From: Planctomycetaceae bacterium
Lineage (GTDB): Bacteria; Planctomycetota; Planctomycetia; Planctomycetales; Planctomycetaceae
DNA: 5,429 nucleotides
NCBI GenBank assembly: GCA_016795125.1
Contig: JAEUIG010000782.1
Location: forward strand, 1-5,429
Direction of reading: 5' to 3'
Positions 1-5,429 of this stretch are shown here, piece after piece. The notes beneath the pieces are model-generated. The model did no database searches, was not told the DNA's origin, and was given only the letters and a program-made list of their open reading frames with translations. Both the position numbers and the translations under genes were made by a program. The first letter of the stretch is position 1; the number at the start of each line of letters is the position of its first letter.

Positions 1-57
1 GCAGGTCTCCCTCCGACCCCCGACCCCGTCGTCTTACCCCCCAACCCAGCCCCCGCC

Positions 58-63
58 TATAAT
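58..63 (+). promoter_or_regulatory. Possible -10 box ahead of the rhomboid gene
   Basis: A perfect TATAAT hexamer stands out in very C-rich DNA 40 bases before the rhomboid start codon. The best upstream partner is a weak TTACCC (34-39, 18-base spacer, 3 of 6 matches to TTGACA), so only the -10 element is persuasive. No good Shine-Dalgarno sequence precedes the ATG at 104: only GAGA at 97-100, three bases away. The first 103 bases hold nothing else I can recognise. Confidence 0.4.
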
Positions 64-103
64 CTCACCGAACGCCAGCTGGCCAGGACTGCTTTCGAGA
101 ACC

Positions 104-1018
104 ATGGGTATCTATTCTCGCGACTACTTGCGCGACGACGAACACGGCGGCGGTGCGCCGCGCGACTTTGATGCCATCAAGTGGATCATCATCGTCAACG
201 TCGCGGTGTTTGTGCTGCAGGTCGTCTGGCAGCACGACGTCACCCTCGAATTCGGCGGCATCGCCACGTCGGTTCGTGAACCCGTCATCAATGGCTGGCT
301 GGCTCTCGATGCGTCCGCCATTTTCGGCGGCCAGGTCTGGCGGCTGCTCACCTACGAGTTCCTGCACAATCACCACGATCAGTGGCACCTGTTCTTCAAC
401 ATGCTCGGCCTGTTCTTTGCCGGCCGGAAGGTCGAAGCCTATTACGGGCCGCGCGAGTTCCTCTTCTTCTACTTGACCTCCGGCATTCTGTCCGGAATCT
501 TCACCGTCTTCTGGTTCGCCGCCCTGGGCCCCGCCGGCTGGTCCGCCATTGGTGCGTCCGGCGCCGTCGCGGCTGTGTTCATCCTGTATGCGCTGCACTG
601 GCCGTTTGATGTCTGGCGCATTTTCTTCTTCCTGCCGGTCCAGGCGATGTGGCTCGCCATCCTGTATGCGGTCTCGGACCTGTACCCCATGCTTGCACAG
701 CTTGGCGGCAGCCGCGACCACTACGACGGTGTCGCCCATTCGGCCCACGTCGGCGGCATGCTGTTCGCCTTGTTTTATCAGCGACGCGAGTGGCGGATCG
801 CCCCGCTGTTCGACCGCATCCGCGTCGGCGGCGTCAAACGCGTGTTCAAGCCGCGCACCAAATTGCGTGTGTTCGAACCCGAAACGCCGGCCGATCCCGA
901 AGCCCGCCTCGACGAACTGCTCGCCAAAATCGCCGCGAAGGGCGAAGCCAGCCTCACCGACGCTGAACGCGCCGAACTCGTCGCCATCAGTCGGCGCTAC
1001 GGCAACCGGCAACGATGA
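104..1018 (+). CDS. Rhomboid family intramembrane serine protease with C-terminal helical extension
   Basis: This 304-residue protein is a rhomboid protease, which cleaves membrane proteins within or near their transmembrane segments. Membrane helices appear at about 27-43, 94-107, 118-139, 149-165, 172-191 and 209-226, giving the basic six-helix core. The family signatures are all present: the loop-1 WR pair (Trp79-Arg80), the HxxxN motif in helix 2 (His95, Asn99), the GxSG nucleophile motif GASG with Ser152 in helix 4, and the catalytic His215 in the AHVGG motif of helix 6. The Ser/His dyad is therefore intact and activity is expected. After the core comes a basic cytosolic linker and then a short helical module (about 264-302) with LDELLAKIAAKG and SLTDAERAEL segments. 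This resembles the small tail domain often seen on Bacteroidetes and planctomycete rhomboids (I think DUF6576). Its stop overlaps the next start, so the two are probably co-translated. The substrate is unknown. Confidence 0.93.
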   Translation: MGIYSRDYLRDDEHGGGAPRDFDAIKWIIIVNVAVFVLQVVWQHDVTLEFGGIATSVREPVINGWLALDASAIFGGQVWRLLTYEFLHNHHDQWHLFFNMLGLFFAGRKVEAYYGPREFLFFYLTSGILSGIFTVFWFAALGPAGWSAIGASGAVAAVFILYALHWPFDVWRIFFFLPVQAMWLAILYAVSDLYPMLAQLGGSRDHYDGVAHSAHVGGMLFALFYQRREWRIAPLFDRIRVGGVKRVFKPRTKLRVFEPETPADPEARLDELLAKIAAKGEASLTDAERAELVAISRRYGNRQR

Positions 1019-1494
1019 CCGCGCGCGGTTCCGCCGTCCCCTCCATGTACGCCCACATCCAGCGCGCTCCGCTGTTCCTGCTCCTGTTGCTCCCGGGCAT
1101 CGGCATGCTGATCGCTGCCGGTGTGATCCCCGGGGCATGGACGGCGCGCGCAATCCTGCTTGTCGTCGGCGGCCTGATGATGGTGCTCACGTTCTGCTTC
1201 CGGCAGTTGTCGGTCCGCAGCGAGTCCGAGGCGCTGGTGATTGAGTTCGGTCCGCTGCCGCTGTTTCGCCGCCGTCTGTTGTTCGCCGAGATGGAGGGCG
1301 CTGCACCCGGACGAACAACGTCGCTCGACGGCTGGGGCATCCACATGAGCCCGCGCGGCGGCTGGACCTGGAACCTCTGGGGCTACGACTGCGTGCACAT
1401 CGCTCTCACCGGCGGACGCCAGTTCCACATCGGCACCAATGACGCCGCAGGCCTCGCGCAGTTCCTGCAGTCGCGCATTGGCGTTCGACCATAG
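1015..1494 (+). CDS. Small membrane protein: two helices plus a PH-like tail
   Basis: This 159-residue protein has two close hydrophobic helices (about 18-40 and 44-62, including a run of six leucine/phenylalanine residues at 20-26). A soluble C-terminal half of about 95 residues follows. The tail has a pattern I associate with bacterial PH-like membrane proteins: an LSVRSESEALVIEFGP strand, a basic FRRR segment, a central GWGIH motif (106-110), then paired strands ending in GGRQFHIGTND and a final helix. Function is unknown, and such proteins are usually annotated as hypothetical. The ATG overlaps the rhomboid stop as ATGA with no Shine-Dalgarno sequence, pointing to translational coupling. 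An alternative start at 1045 (Met11) would drop only a short polar leader. Being coupled to a membrane protease suggests a membrane partner, cofactor or substrate role, but that is a guess. Confidence 0.8.
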   Translation: MTARGSAVPSMYAHIQRAPLFLLLLLPGIGMLIAAGVIPGAWTARAILLVVGGLMMVLTFCFRQLSVRSESEALVIEFGPLPLFRRRLLFAEMEGAAPGRTTSLDGWGIHMSPRGGWTWNLWGYDCVHIALTGGRQFHIGTNDAAGLAQFLQSRIGVRP

Positions 1495-1514
1495 AGCCCG
1501 CAGTCGACAGGTCC

Positions 1515-1553
1515 CATTCGGACATTCGACATTGTTTCATTCCGACATTTGAC
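1515..1553. repeat. Degenerate CATT heptamer repeat
   Basis: Five imperfect units of 7-8 bases run head to tail, each starting CATT. They begin at 1515, 1523, 1530, 1538 and 1546, with a rough consensus CATTCGA. The patch lies in the gap between the PH-like gene and the oxidoreductase operon and codes for nothing. It resembles the short heptamer repeats scattered between genes in cyanobacteria and, from memory, planctomycetes. Confidence 0.75.
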
Positions 1554-1584
1554 TTCCGCTCTCCGCTTTCGGCTCTCCGCTTTC
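1554..1584. repeat. Second heptamer repeat, consensus YTCCGCT
   Basis: Four seven-base units start at 1554, 1561, 1568 and 1575 (TTCCGCT, CTCCGCT, TTCGGCT, CTCCGCT), with a partial TTC at the end. Seen at period 14, the 13-base string GCTCTCCGCTTTC occurs twice exactly, at 1558-1570 and 1572-1584. The patch directly abuts the CATT heptamer array but has a different consensus. No hairpin terminator is evident here. Confidence 0.8.
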
Positions 1585-1594
1585 ATCCACTCGG

Positions 1595-1622
1595 TTGGCG
1601 CGCGCACTCCCGTCATTACAAT
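1595..1622 (+). promoter_or_regulatory. Candidate sigma70-like promoter for the oxidoreductase operon
   Basis: TTGGCG (1595-1600, 4 of 6 matches to TTGACA) is followed by a 16-base spacer and TACAAT (1617-1622, 5 of 6 matches to TATAAT). Transcription would start near 1629 and leave a leader of roughly 85-90 bases before the ATG at 1716. It lies just downstream of the heptamer patches and is the best promoter match in the gap. It was found by eye only, and planctomycete promoters are poorly characterised. Confidence 0.45.
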
Positions 1623-1703
1623 GCGCCACGTCTCCGCGCGATCTCCACATCACGCGGACGCAGCCGTTGCTTCGACATCTCTTGACCCTGCTGACCGGGA
1701 GTG

Positions 1704-1709
1704 AGGAGG
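1704..1709 (+). promoter_or_regulatory. Strong Shine-Dalgarno that fixes the start of the iron-sulfur subunit
   Basis: AGGAGG lies six bases before the ATG at 1716. It falls inside the longer reading that would begin with GTG at 1701, so the GTG is not the start. The protein begins at 1716 and has 204 residues, not 209. Confidence 0.85.
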
Positions 1710-1715
1710 CTGCTC

Positions 1716-2330
1716 ATGCAAGACAAGTCCCAGCCGTCGCGCGGACGACCGTCGTTCAACCGCCGCGACTTTCTTAAAGGCTCCGGCGCTGCTGTCGCCG
1801 CCACCGCGGCGCTCGACGCGCAGCGTGAGGCCCAGGCCGCCGAAGAAAAAACCGTCTCCGGATCCACGAAGTTGACGCTCAACGTCAACGGCAAGGACCA
1901 TGAGGTGACCGTCGAGCCGCGCACCACGCTGCTCGAAGTCCTCCGGTATCAGCTCAATCTGACCGGAGCGAAAGACCTGCAGGACGTCGCGGTCGACGGC
2001 GCCGATACCGTCATGATCGACGGCAAGGCGACCTACGCCGGCACGGTTCTCGCGCTGCAGGCGAAGGGGAAGCAGATTCGCACCGTCGAATCTCTCGCCG
2101 CCGGCGACAAGCTCGATCCGGTCGTCACCTGCTTTGTGAAGCACGATGCCATGCAGTGCGGCTACTGCACGCCGGGCTTCGTCGTCGCGACCCGCGCGTT
2201 CCTCGACAAGCATCCCCACGCAACGCTCGAAGAAATTCGAGCCGGACTTGGCGGGAACATCTGCCGTTGCGGTACCTACGACGGCATCACCAAGTGCAGC
2301 CTGGAACTCGCCCAGAAAGGAGGCGCGTGA
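1716..2330 (+). CDS. Tat-exported iron-sulfur subunit of a molybdenum hydroxylase, lacking the ferredoxin-type cluster cysteines
   Basis: This 204-residue small subunit belongs to the xanthine dehydrogenase/aldehyde oxidoreductase family (CoxS/PaoA type) and should pass electrons from the molybdenum site. A twin-arginine signal opens it (NRRDFLKG at 15-22, then an alanine-rich stretch to about 42), so the complex is likely periplasmic. Residues 51-125 have the plant-ferredoxin fold and 135-200 the four-helix [2Fe-2S] domain. In the second domain all ligands are present: Cys148 and Cys151 (CGYC, followed by TPGF) and Cys183 and Cys185 (CRC). In the first domain the family pattern C-x4-C-x2-C-x11-C aligns without gaps onto Gln89, Asp94, Asp97 and Gly109, so all four ligands are missing. 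Neighbouring conserved residues (LTGAK, GA, TV, IDGK, VLALQAKGK, ESL) remain. The other two frames do not restore the motif, so this is not a compensated frameshift. Its stop overlaps the next start by one base. Confidence 0.92.
   Translation: MQDKSQPSRGRPSFNRRDFLKGSGAAVAATAALDAQREAQAAEEKTVSGSTKLTLNVNGKDHEVTVEPRTTLLEVLRYQLNLTGAKDLQDVAVDGADTVMIDGKATYAGTVLALQAKGKQIRTVESLAAGDKLDPVVTCFVKHDAMQCGYCTPGFVVATRAFLDKHPHATLEEIRAGLGGNICRCGTYDGITKCSLELAQKGGA
2316..2323 (+). promoter_or_regulatory. Shine-Dalgarno for the molybdenum subunit
   Basis: AAAGGAGG, inside the last codons of the small subunit, sits six bases before the ATG at 2330. This supports that start against an in-frame reading that stays open further upstream, to at least 2156. 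Confidence 0.85.
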
Positions 2331-4489
2331 TGCCTGAACGCACCGTCGCGTGGAAGCCCCGCAGCGAAAACAAGGTCCTCGGCACCTACGTCGACCGCAT
2401 CGACGGCGTCGAAAAGGCCACCGGACGCGCCAAGTATTCGACTGACATCAACCCGGCCGGCACGCTGTTCGCCAAGCTGCTCGTGTCGCCGCACGCTTAC
2501 GCGAAGATCAAGTCGCTCGACGTGGAACCGGCCAGCCACATCCCCGGCGTCCGCAGTGCCTACATTTTTCCCGGACGCGAGCCAGGCGGGCAGATTCTGT
2601 TTGAAGGGCACCCGATCGTCGCCATTGCCGCCGACACTCCGGCCCAGGCCGATGACGGCATCAAGGCCATCAAGATCGAGTACGAAGTGCTCGATCACTT
2701 CGTGAGCGAGACCGATCTGGCGGCCGCCTACGAACGCGGCCGTGCCAAGCCGCAGAAAACGGCCCAGGAAGGGGATGTCGGCGCCGCCATCGCCGACGCA
2801 GATGGCACCGTCACCGGCTTCTACGGCATCCACACCATTACCCACATGTGCCTGGAGCCGCACGGCTCGCACTGCCAGTGGCCGGCCGAAGGCGAACTGC
2901 TCGCGCATCTTTCGACGCAGAACGTCAGCGGCACGCCGAACCAGTTCGCGCAGCCGCTCGGCATCGATGCGGCCAAGGTGACCGTCAGTTGCGATTACAT
3001 CGGCGGCGGCTTCGGTTCGAAGTTCAGCGCCGACGAGTGGGGCGTCGCGTGCGCCGCCCTGTCGCGCCAGACGGGCCATCCGGTCCGGCTGCATCTCGAC
3101 CGCGCCACCGAAATGAAAATCGGAGGCGTCCGTCCGTCGGGCTTCCTCGACGTCACCATCGCCTGCGACGCCGATGGCAAGATCACCGCCTGGGACGGGC
3201 ATCACTGGGGCACCAGCGGACCGGACGGCGGGACGATCAACCAGGTGCCGTACGTCATCATCCCCAAGAACCGCCGGGTGCGGACCACGGGCATCGTGAC
3301 GAACTGCGGACCGAGCCGCGCCTGGCGCGCGCCCAACCATCCCCAGGCCTGCGCGCTCACGGACACCGTGATCGACGATCTCGCCGCTGAAATGGAGATG
3401 GACCCGTACGACATGTTCCTGGCGAACCTCGACCTCGTCGGGTCGGACGCCAACGAGAAAGACGTCTACCGCCGCGGCATCTACGCCGCCGAGATGGAAG
3501 TCGCCGCAAAACTGATGGACTGGAAGGGGAAGTGGAAAGGCCGCGGCAAGTGGACGGAAGGCAACGAACTGCACGGCCTCGGCATGGCGCTCCATACGTG
3601 GGGCGGCCGCGCCGGCGGCGGCAAGTGCACCGTCCGCATCCGCCCCGACGGCACCGTCGAGGCGATGTCCGGCACGCAGGACCTCGGCACTGGTACCCGC
3701 ACCGCCATTGCCATCACGCTGGCCGAGACGTTCGGCATCCCGGTGACCGCCGTGAAGGTCAACATCGGGACCAGCAAGTACCCGGCCTGCGGCGGCTCCG
3801 GTGGCAGCACGACCATCGGTGGCGTCACCGGCCCGCATCGCCGCGCCGGACTCGAAGCTCTCTGGAAAATCTTCGACCTCGTCGCTGCGAAGTTCAAGGT
3901 CGACGCCGGCACGTTGACCGCCGTCGATGGCCAGGTGCTGAGTGGCGACAAGAAGGTCTGCTCCTGGCCGGACGCCGCGCGGCTTGTCGGCCCGATGGGG
4001 CTGGAAGTCTCCGGCGAAGGCCCGAAGGACGACGGCCTCACCAACGACCAGGTCGCCGGCGTCCAGATGGCCCACGTCGCCGTTGATCCCGAGACCGGCA
4101 TCACCCGCATGGTGAAGTACGTCGCCGTGCAGGACATCGGCACGATCATCAACCGCAAGGCGGCCGAAAGCCAGATCCTCGGCGCGATGATCATGTGCAT
4201 CGCCTACGCGCTCTCGGAAGAGCGGATCATGGACGATGTCTCCGGCCGGTTCATCAATGCGAACCTGAAGGACTACAAGCTGCCGCGGATCGGCGACATC
4301 GGCGAACTCGTCGTCGAGCTGTACGAGCCGGACAGCGAGTACAGCCGTGGCGTCGTCGGACTCGGCGAACCGCCCGTCATCTCCGGCGGCGCGGCAATCT
4401 CCAACGCCGTCGCCAACGCCCTCGGCAAGCGCATCCCCGTCCTCCCGCTGACTCCCAAGCGCGTCCTCGACACGCTCAGCATCGCATAA
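2330..4489 (+). CDS. Molybdenum cofactor-binding catalytic subunit, xanthine dehydrogenase/aldehyde oxidoreductase family
   Basis: This 719-residue catalytic subunit hydroxylates an unidentified substrate (aldehyde, heterocycle or similar) using water and the molybdopterin cofactor. The N-terminal hammerhead domain spans about 24-135 (RIDGVEKATGRAKY at its start). The first cofactor-binding region covers about 155-390, with EPHGSH (176-181), the glycine loop GGGFGSK (225-231) and SRAWRAPNHPQ (329-339). Arg333 there matches the active-site arginine of the xanthine dehydrogenase AFRGFGxPQ motif. The second region covers about 415-660, with GTQDLGTGT (448-456) and GGSTTIGG (491-498). The catalytic glutamate is Glu680 in GLGEPP; the lysine often found in the family's KGxGE form is Val here. 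Length is typical of three-subunit enzymes of the PaoC kind. It has no signal peptide and would be exported bound to the Tat-tagged small subunit. The CoxL carbon monoxide dehydrogenase loop (CSFR) is absent, so it is not a CO dehydrogenase. Confidence 0.93.
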   Translation: MPERTVAWKPRSENKVLGTYVDRIDGVEKATGRAKYSTDINPAGTLFAKLLVSPHAYAKIKSLDVEPASHIPGVRSAYIFPGREPGGQILFEGHPIVAIAADTPAQADDGIKAIKIEYEVLDHFVSETDLAAAYERGRAKPQKTAQEGDVGAAIADADGTVTGFYGIHTITHMCLEPHGSHCQWPAEGELLAHLSTQNVSGTPNQFAQPLGIDAAKVTVSCDYIGGGFGSKFSADEWGVACAALSRQTGHPVRLHLDRATEMKIGGVRPSGFLDVTIACDADGKITAWDGHHWGTSGPDGGTINQVPYVIIPKNRRVRTTGIVTNCGPSRAWRAPNHPQACALTDTVIDDLAAEMEMDPYDMFLANLDLVGSDANEKDVYRRGIYAAEMEVAAKLMDWKGKWKGRGKWTEGNELHGLGMALHTWGGRAGGGKCTVRIRPDGTVEAMSGTQDLGTGTRTAIAITLAETFGIPVTAVKVNIGTSKYPACGGSGGSTTIGGVTGPHRRAGLEALWKIFDLVAAKFKVDAGTLTAVDGQVLSGDKKVCSWPDAARLVGPMGLEVSGEGPKDDGLTNDQVAGVQMAHVAVDPETGITRMVKYVAVQDIGTIINRKAAESQILGAMIMCIAYALSEERIMDDVSGRFINANLKDYKLPRIGDIGELVVELYEPDSEYSRGVVGLGEPPVISGGAAISNAVANALGKRIPVLPLTPKRVLDTLSIA

Positions 4490-4515
4490 ACGCTTGCGGT
4501 TTCGCGTCCCAATCA

Positions 4516-4539
4516 CCGACAACCGATAACCGACAACCG
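4516..4539. repeat. CCGAYAA heptamer repeat in the operon gap
   Basis: Three exact-length units (4516, 4523, 4530; consensus CCGA followed by C or T, then AA) plus a partial CCG at 4537-4539 fill half of the 52-base gap between the molybdenum and FAD genes. They end two bases before the FAD start codon. There is no purine-rich Shine-Dalgarno in this gap, so the repeat sits exactly where one would be expected. On the opposite strand it reads GGTTGTC/GGTTATC. Confidence 0.85.
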
Positions 4540-4541
4540 CC

Positions 4542-5429
4542 ATGACCAACTTCGAATACGCCTGCCCCGAGACCGAGCAGGATGCGGTCGAAATGCTCCG
4601 CGAAGCGGGAGACGCCGCGACCGTGCTCGCCGCCGGCACCGATCTCGTCGCGCTCCTCAAATCCGACGTCGTCCAGCCCCAGCGGGTGGTCGACATCACC
4701 CGCATCGATTCGCTCCACGGAATCGAAGCGACGGAAGACGGCGTCGTCATCGGCGCACTCACCACGCTGGAAGACCTCAACGAAAGCCCGGTCCTCGCCG
4801 ACTACCCCTGCCTGCGGGACGTGGTCGCCGGCATCCGCGCCTTGCAGATTCAGCAGAACGGCACGCTCGGCGGCGACCTGTGCCATCTCCCGAACTGCTG
4901 GTACTTCCGCAACGGGTACGGCCTGCTGGGACGCAACGACGGAAAGTCCCTGACCGAAGTCGGCGACAACCGCTATCACGCCATCTTTGGCAACAGCGGA
5001 CCGGCGAAGTTCGTCAGTGCGTCCCGATTCGCCCCGGGACTGATCGCCTGGGACGCCGAAGTCCGCATCGCCGGTCCCGGCCCGCAGGACGCCGACTGGC
5101 TCCCGCTCCAGGACTTCTACACGACTCCCAGAACCGACCGGCATGGCATCTCGACCCTGAAGCCCGGGCAGCTCATCACGCACATCCGGTTGCCGCAGCG
5201 GGAACGGACGCTCAGCGCCGCCTACGAAGTGCTGGAGATGCAGGGCCTCGACTGGCCGCTCACGGCTGCCGCCTGCACGCTCGAACTCGACGAGGCCGGC
5301 CTCGTCCGCACAGCGAAAGTCGTCCTCGGCCACGTCGCGCCGATCCCGTGGGTCTCGCAGCCAGCCGTCAGCGCCCTGATCGGCCAGCCCATCACGGCGG
5401 AGACCGCCACGGCTGCCGGCCACGCCGCT
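4542..5429 (+). CDS. FAD-binding subunit of the molybdenum hydroxylase (C-terminus cut off by the window)
   Basis: The reading frame is open from the ATG at 4542 to the last base (296 residues). About 30-40 residues are probably missing, judged by the usual 325-335 of the family. It is the flavin subunit (CoxM/PaoB type) that would pass electrons to the final acceptor. The FAD-binding domain covers about 1-215, with AAGTDL (30-35, family AGGTDL) and TLGGDLCHLPNCWYFRNG (108-125, family TIGGNL then CWYFR), and a conserved GDNRYHAIFG (141-150). The C-terminal flavoprotein domain begins near 222 (LDWPL, then VVLGHVAPIPW at 260-270). In PaoB-like relatives a [4Fe-4S] cluster is held around the CWYFR loop. 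Here only Cys90, Cys114 and Cys119 lie in that area and none follow until Cys245, so that cluster is probably absent. Start choice rests on domain alignment, as there is no Shine-Dalgarno. Confidence 0.9.
   Translation, partial: MTNFEYACPETEQDAVEMLREAGDAATVLAAGTDLVALLKSDVVQPQRVVDITRIDSLHGIEATEDGVVIGALTTLEDLNESPVLADYPCLRDVVAGIRALQIQQNGTLGGDLCHLPNCWYFRNGYGLLGRNDGKSLTEVGDNRYHAIFGNSGPAKFVSASRFAPGLIAWDAEVRIAGPGPQDADWLPLQDFYTTPRTDRHGISTLKPGQLITHIRLPQRERTLSAAYEVLEMQGLDWPLTAAACTLELDEAGLVRTAKVVLGHVAPIPWVSQPAVSALIGQPITAETATAAGHAA

Noticed and set aside
65..1153. A 362-codon open frame on the minus strand opposite the rhomboid gene
   Set aside because: Its product is charged, repetitive and unrecognisable, while the opposite strand encodes a complete rhomboid.
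1515..1584. CRISPR array
   Set aside because: The units are seven bases, adjacent and degenerate, with no spacers.
1495..1594. Rho-independent terminator after the PH-like gene
   Set aside because: I see no GC-rich hairpin followed by a T run; the T-rich bits belong to the heptamer repeats.
1701..1715. GTG at 1701 as start of the iron-sulfur subunit
   Set aside because: The GTG lies just before and overlaps the region of the AGGAGG ribosome site, which is correctly spaced for the ATG at 1716.
1974..2012. Loss of the ferredoxin cysteines through a pair of compensating frameshifts
   Set aside because: Reading the same bases in the other two frames gives at most one cysteine and no C-x4-C-x2-C pattern. 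The in-frame sequence still aligns at Gly, Ala, Thr, Val and Asp-Gly positions.
2156..2329. N-terminal extension of the molybdenum subunit back to 2156
   Set aside because: It would overlap the conserved second cluster domain of the small subunit, and the family similarity begins just after the ATG at 2330, which has its own ribosome site.
2276..4780. An 834-codon open frame on the minus strand across the molybdenum subunit gene
   Set aside because: It is a shadow of a GC-rich gene: composition is low-complexity Ala/Gly/Asp/Val/Arg, no domain is recognisable, and it reads through the heptamer repeat. The + strand gene has clear family motifs over the same span.
4476..5423. A 315-codon open frame on the minus strand opposite the FAD gene
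   Set aside because: The + strand frame matches the FAD subunit family end to end; the minus product has no recognisable motif.

Overview
The window is GC-rich, densely coded bacterial DNA with every recognisable gene on the + strand. The protein styles point to a planctomycete or close relative: a rhomboid with an extra C-terminal domain, a Tat-exported iron-sulfur subunit ahead of a molybdenum hydroxylase subunit, and intergenic patches of seven-base repeats. That assignment is an inference from the family 'look' of the proteins. There is no marker gene in the window.

Layout: bases 1-103 are a leader with a TATAAT box. Bases 104-1018 encode a six-helix rhomboid intramembrane serine protease with intact Ser and His. 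It overlaps by four bases (ATGA) a small two-helix membrane protein with a PH-like tail (1015-1494). A 221-base gap follows. It holds two adjoining patches of degenerate heptamer repeats (1515-1584) and a sigma70-like promoter (1595-1622). The rest is an operon for a three-subunit xanthine-dehydrogenase/aldehyde-oxidoreductase-type molybdenum hydroxylase in the order iron-sulfur subunit (1716-2330), molybdenum cofactor subunit (2330-4489) and FAD subunit (4542 to the window end, cut off). The first two overlap by one base. The last is preceded by a third heptamer patch in place of a ribosome binding site.

The oxidoreductase should work as a heterotrimer that folds in the cytoplasm and is carried through the Tat system on the signal of the small subunit, as in the PaoABC-type periplasmic aldehyde oxidoreductases. 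The molybdenum subunit looks catalytically complete (Glu680 and the cofactor glycine loops are present), and the small subunit keeps the four cysteines of the molybdenum-proximal [2Fe-2S] cluster.

The striking point is that all four cysteines of the other, plant-ferredoxin-type [2Fe-2S] cluster are replaced (Gln89, Asp94, Asp97, Gly109) with no gap, frameshift or decay of the surrounding fold. The FAD subunit also lacks most of the cysteines that hold the additional [4Fe-4S] cluster in PaoB-like relatives. The usual electron wire from molybdenum to FAD therefore appears interrupted in an otherwise well-kept operon. This suggests a variant enzyme with a different electron exit or a different use of its ferredoxin-like domain.
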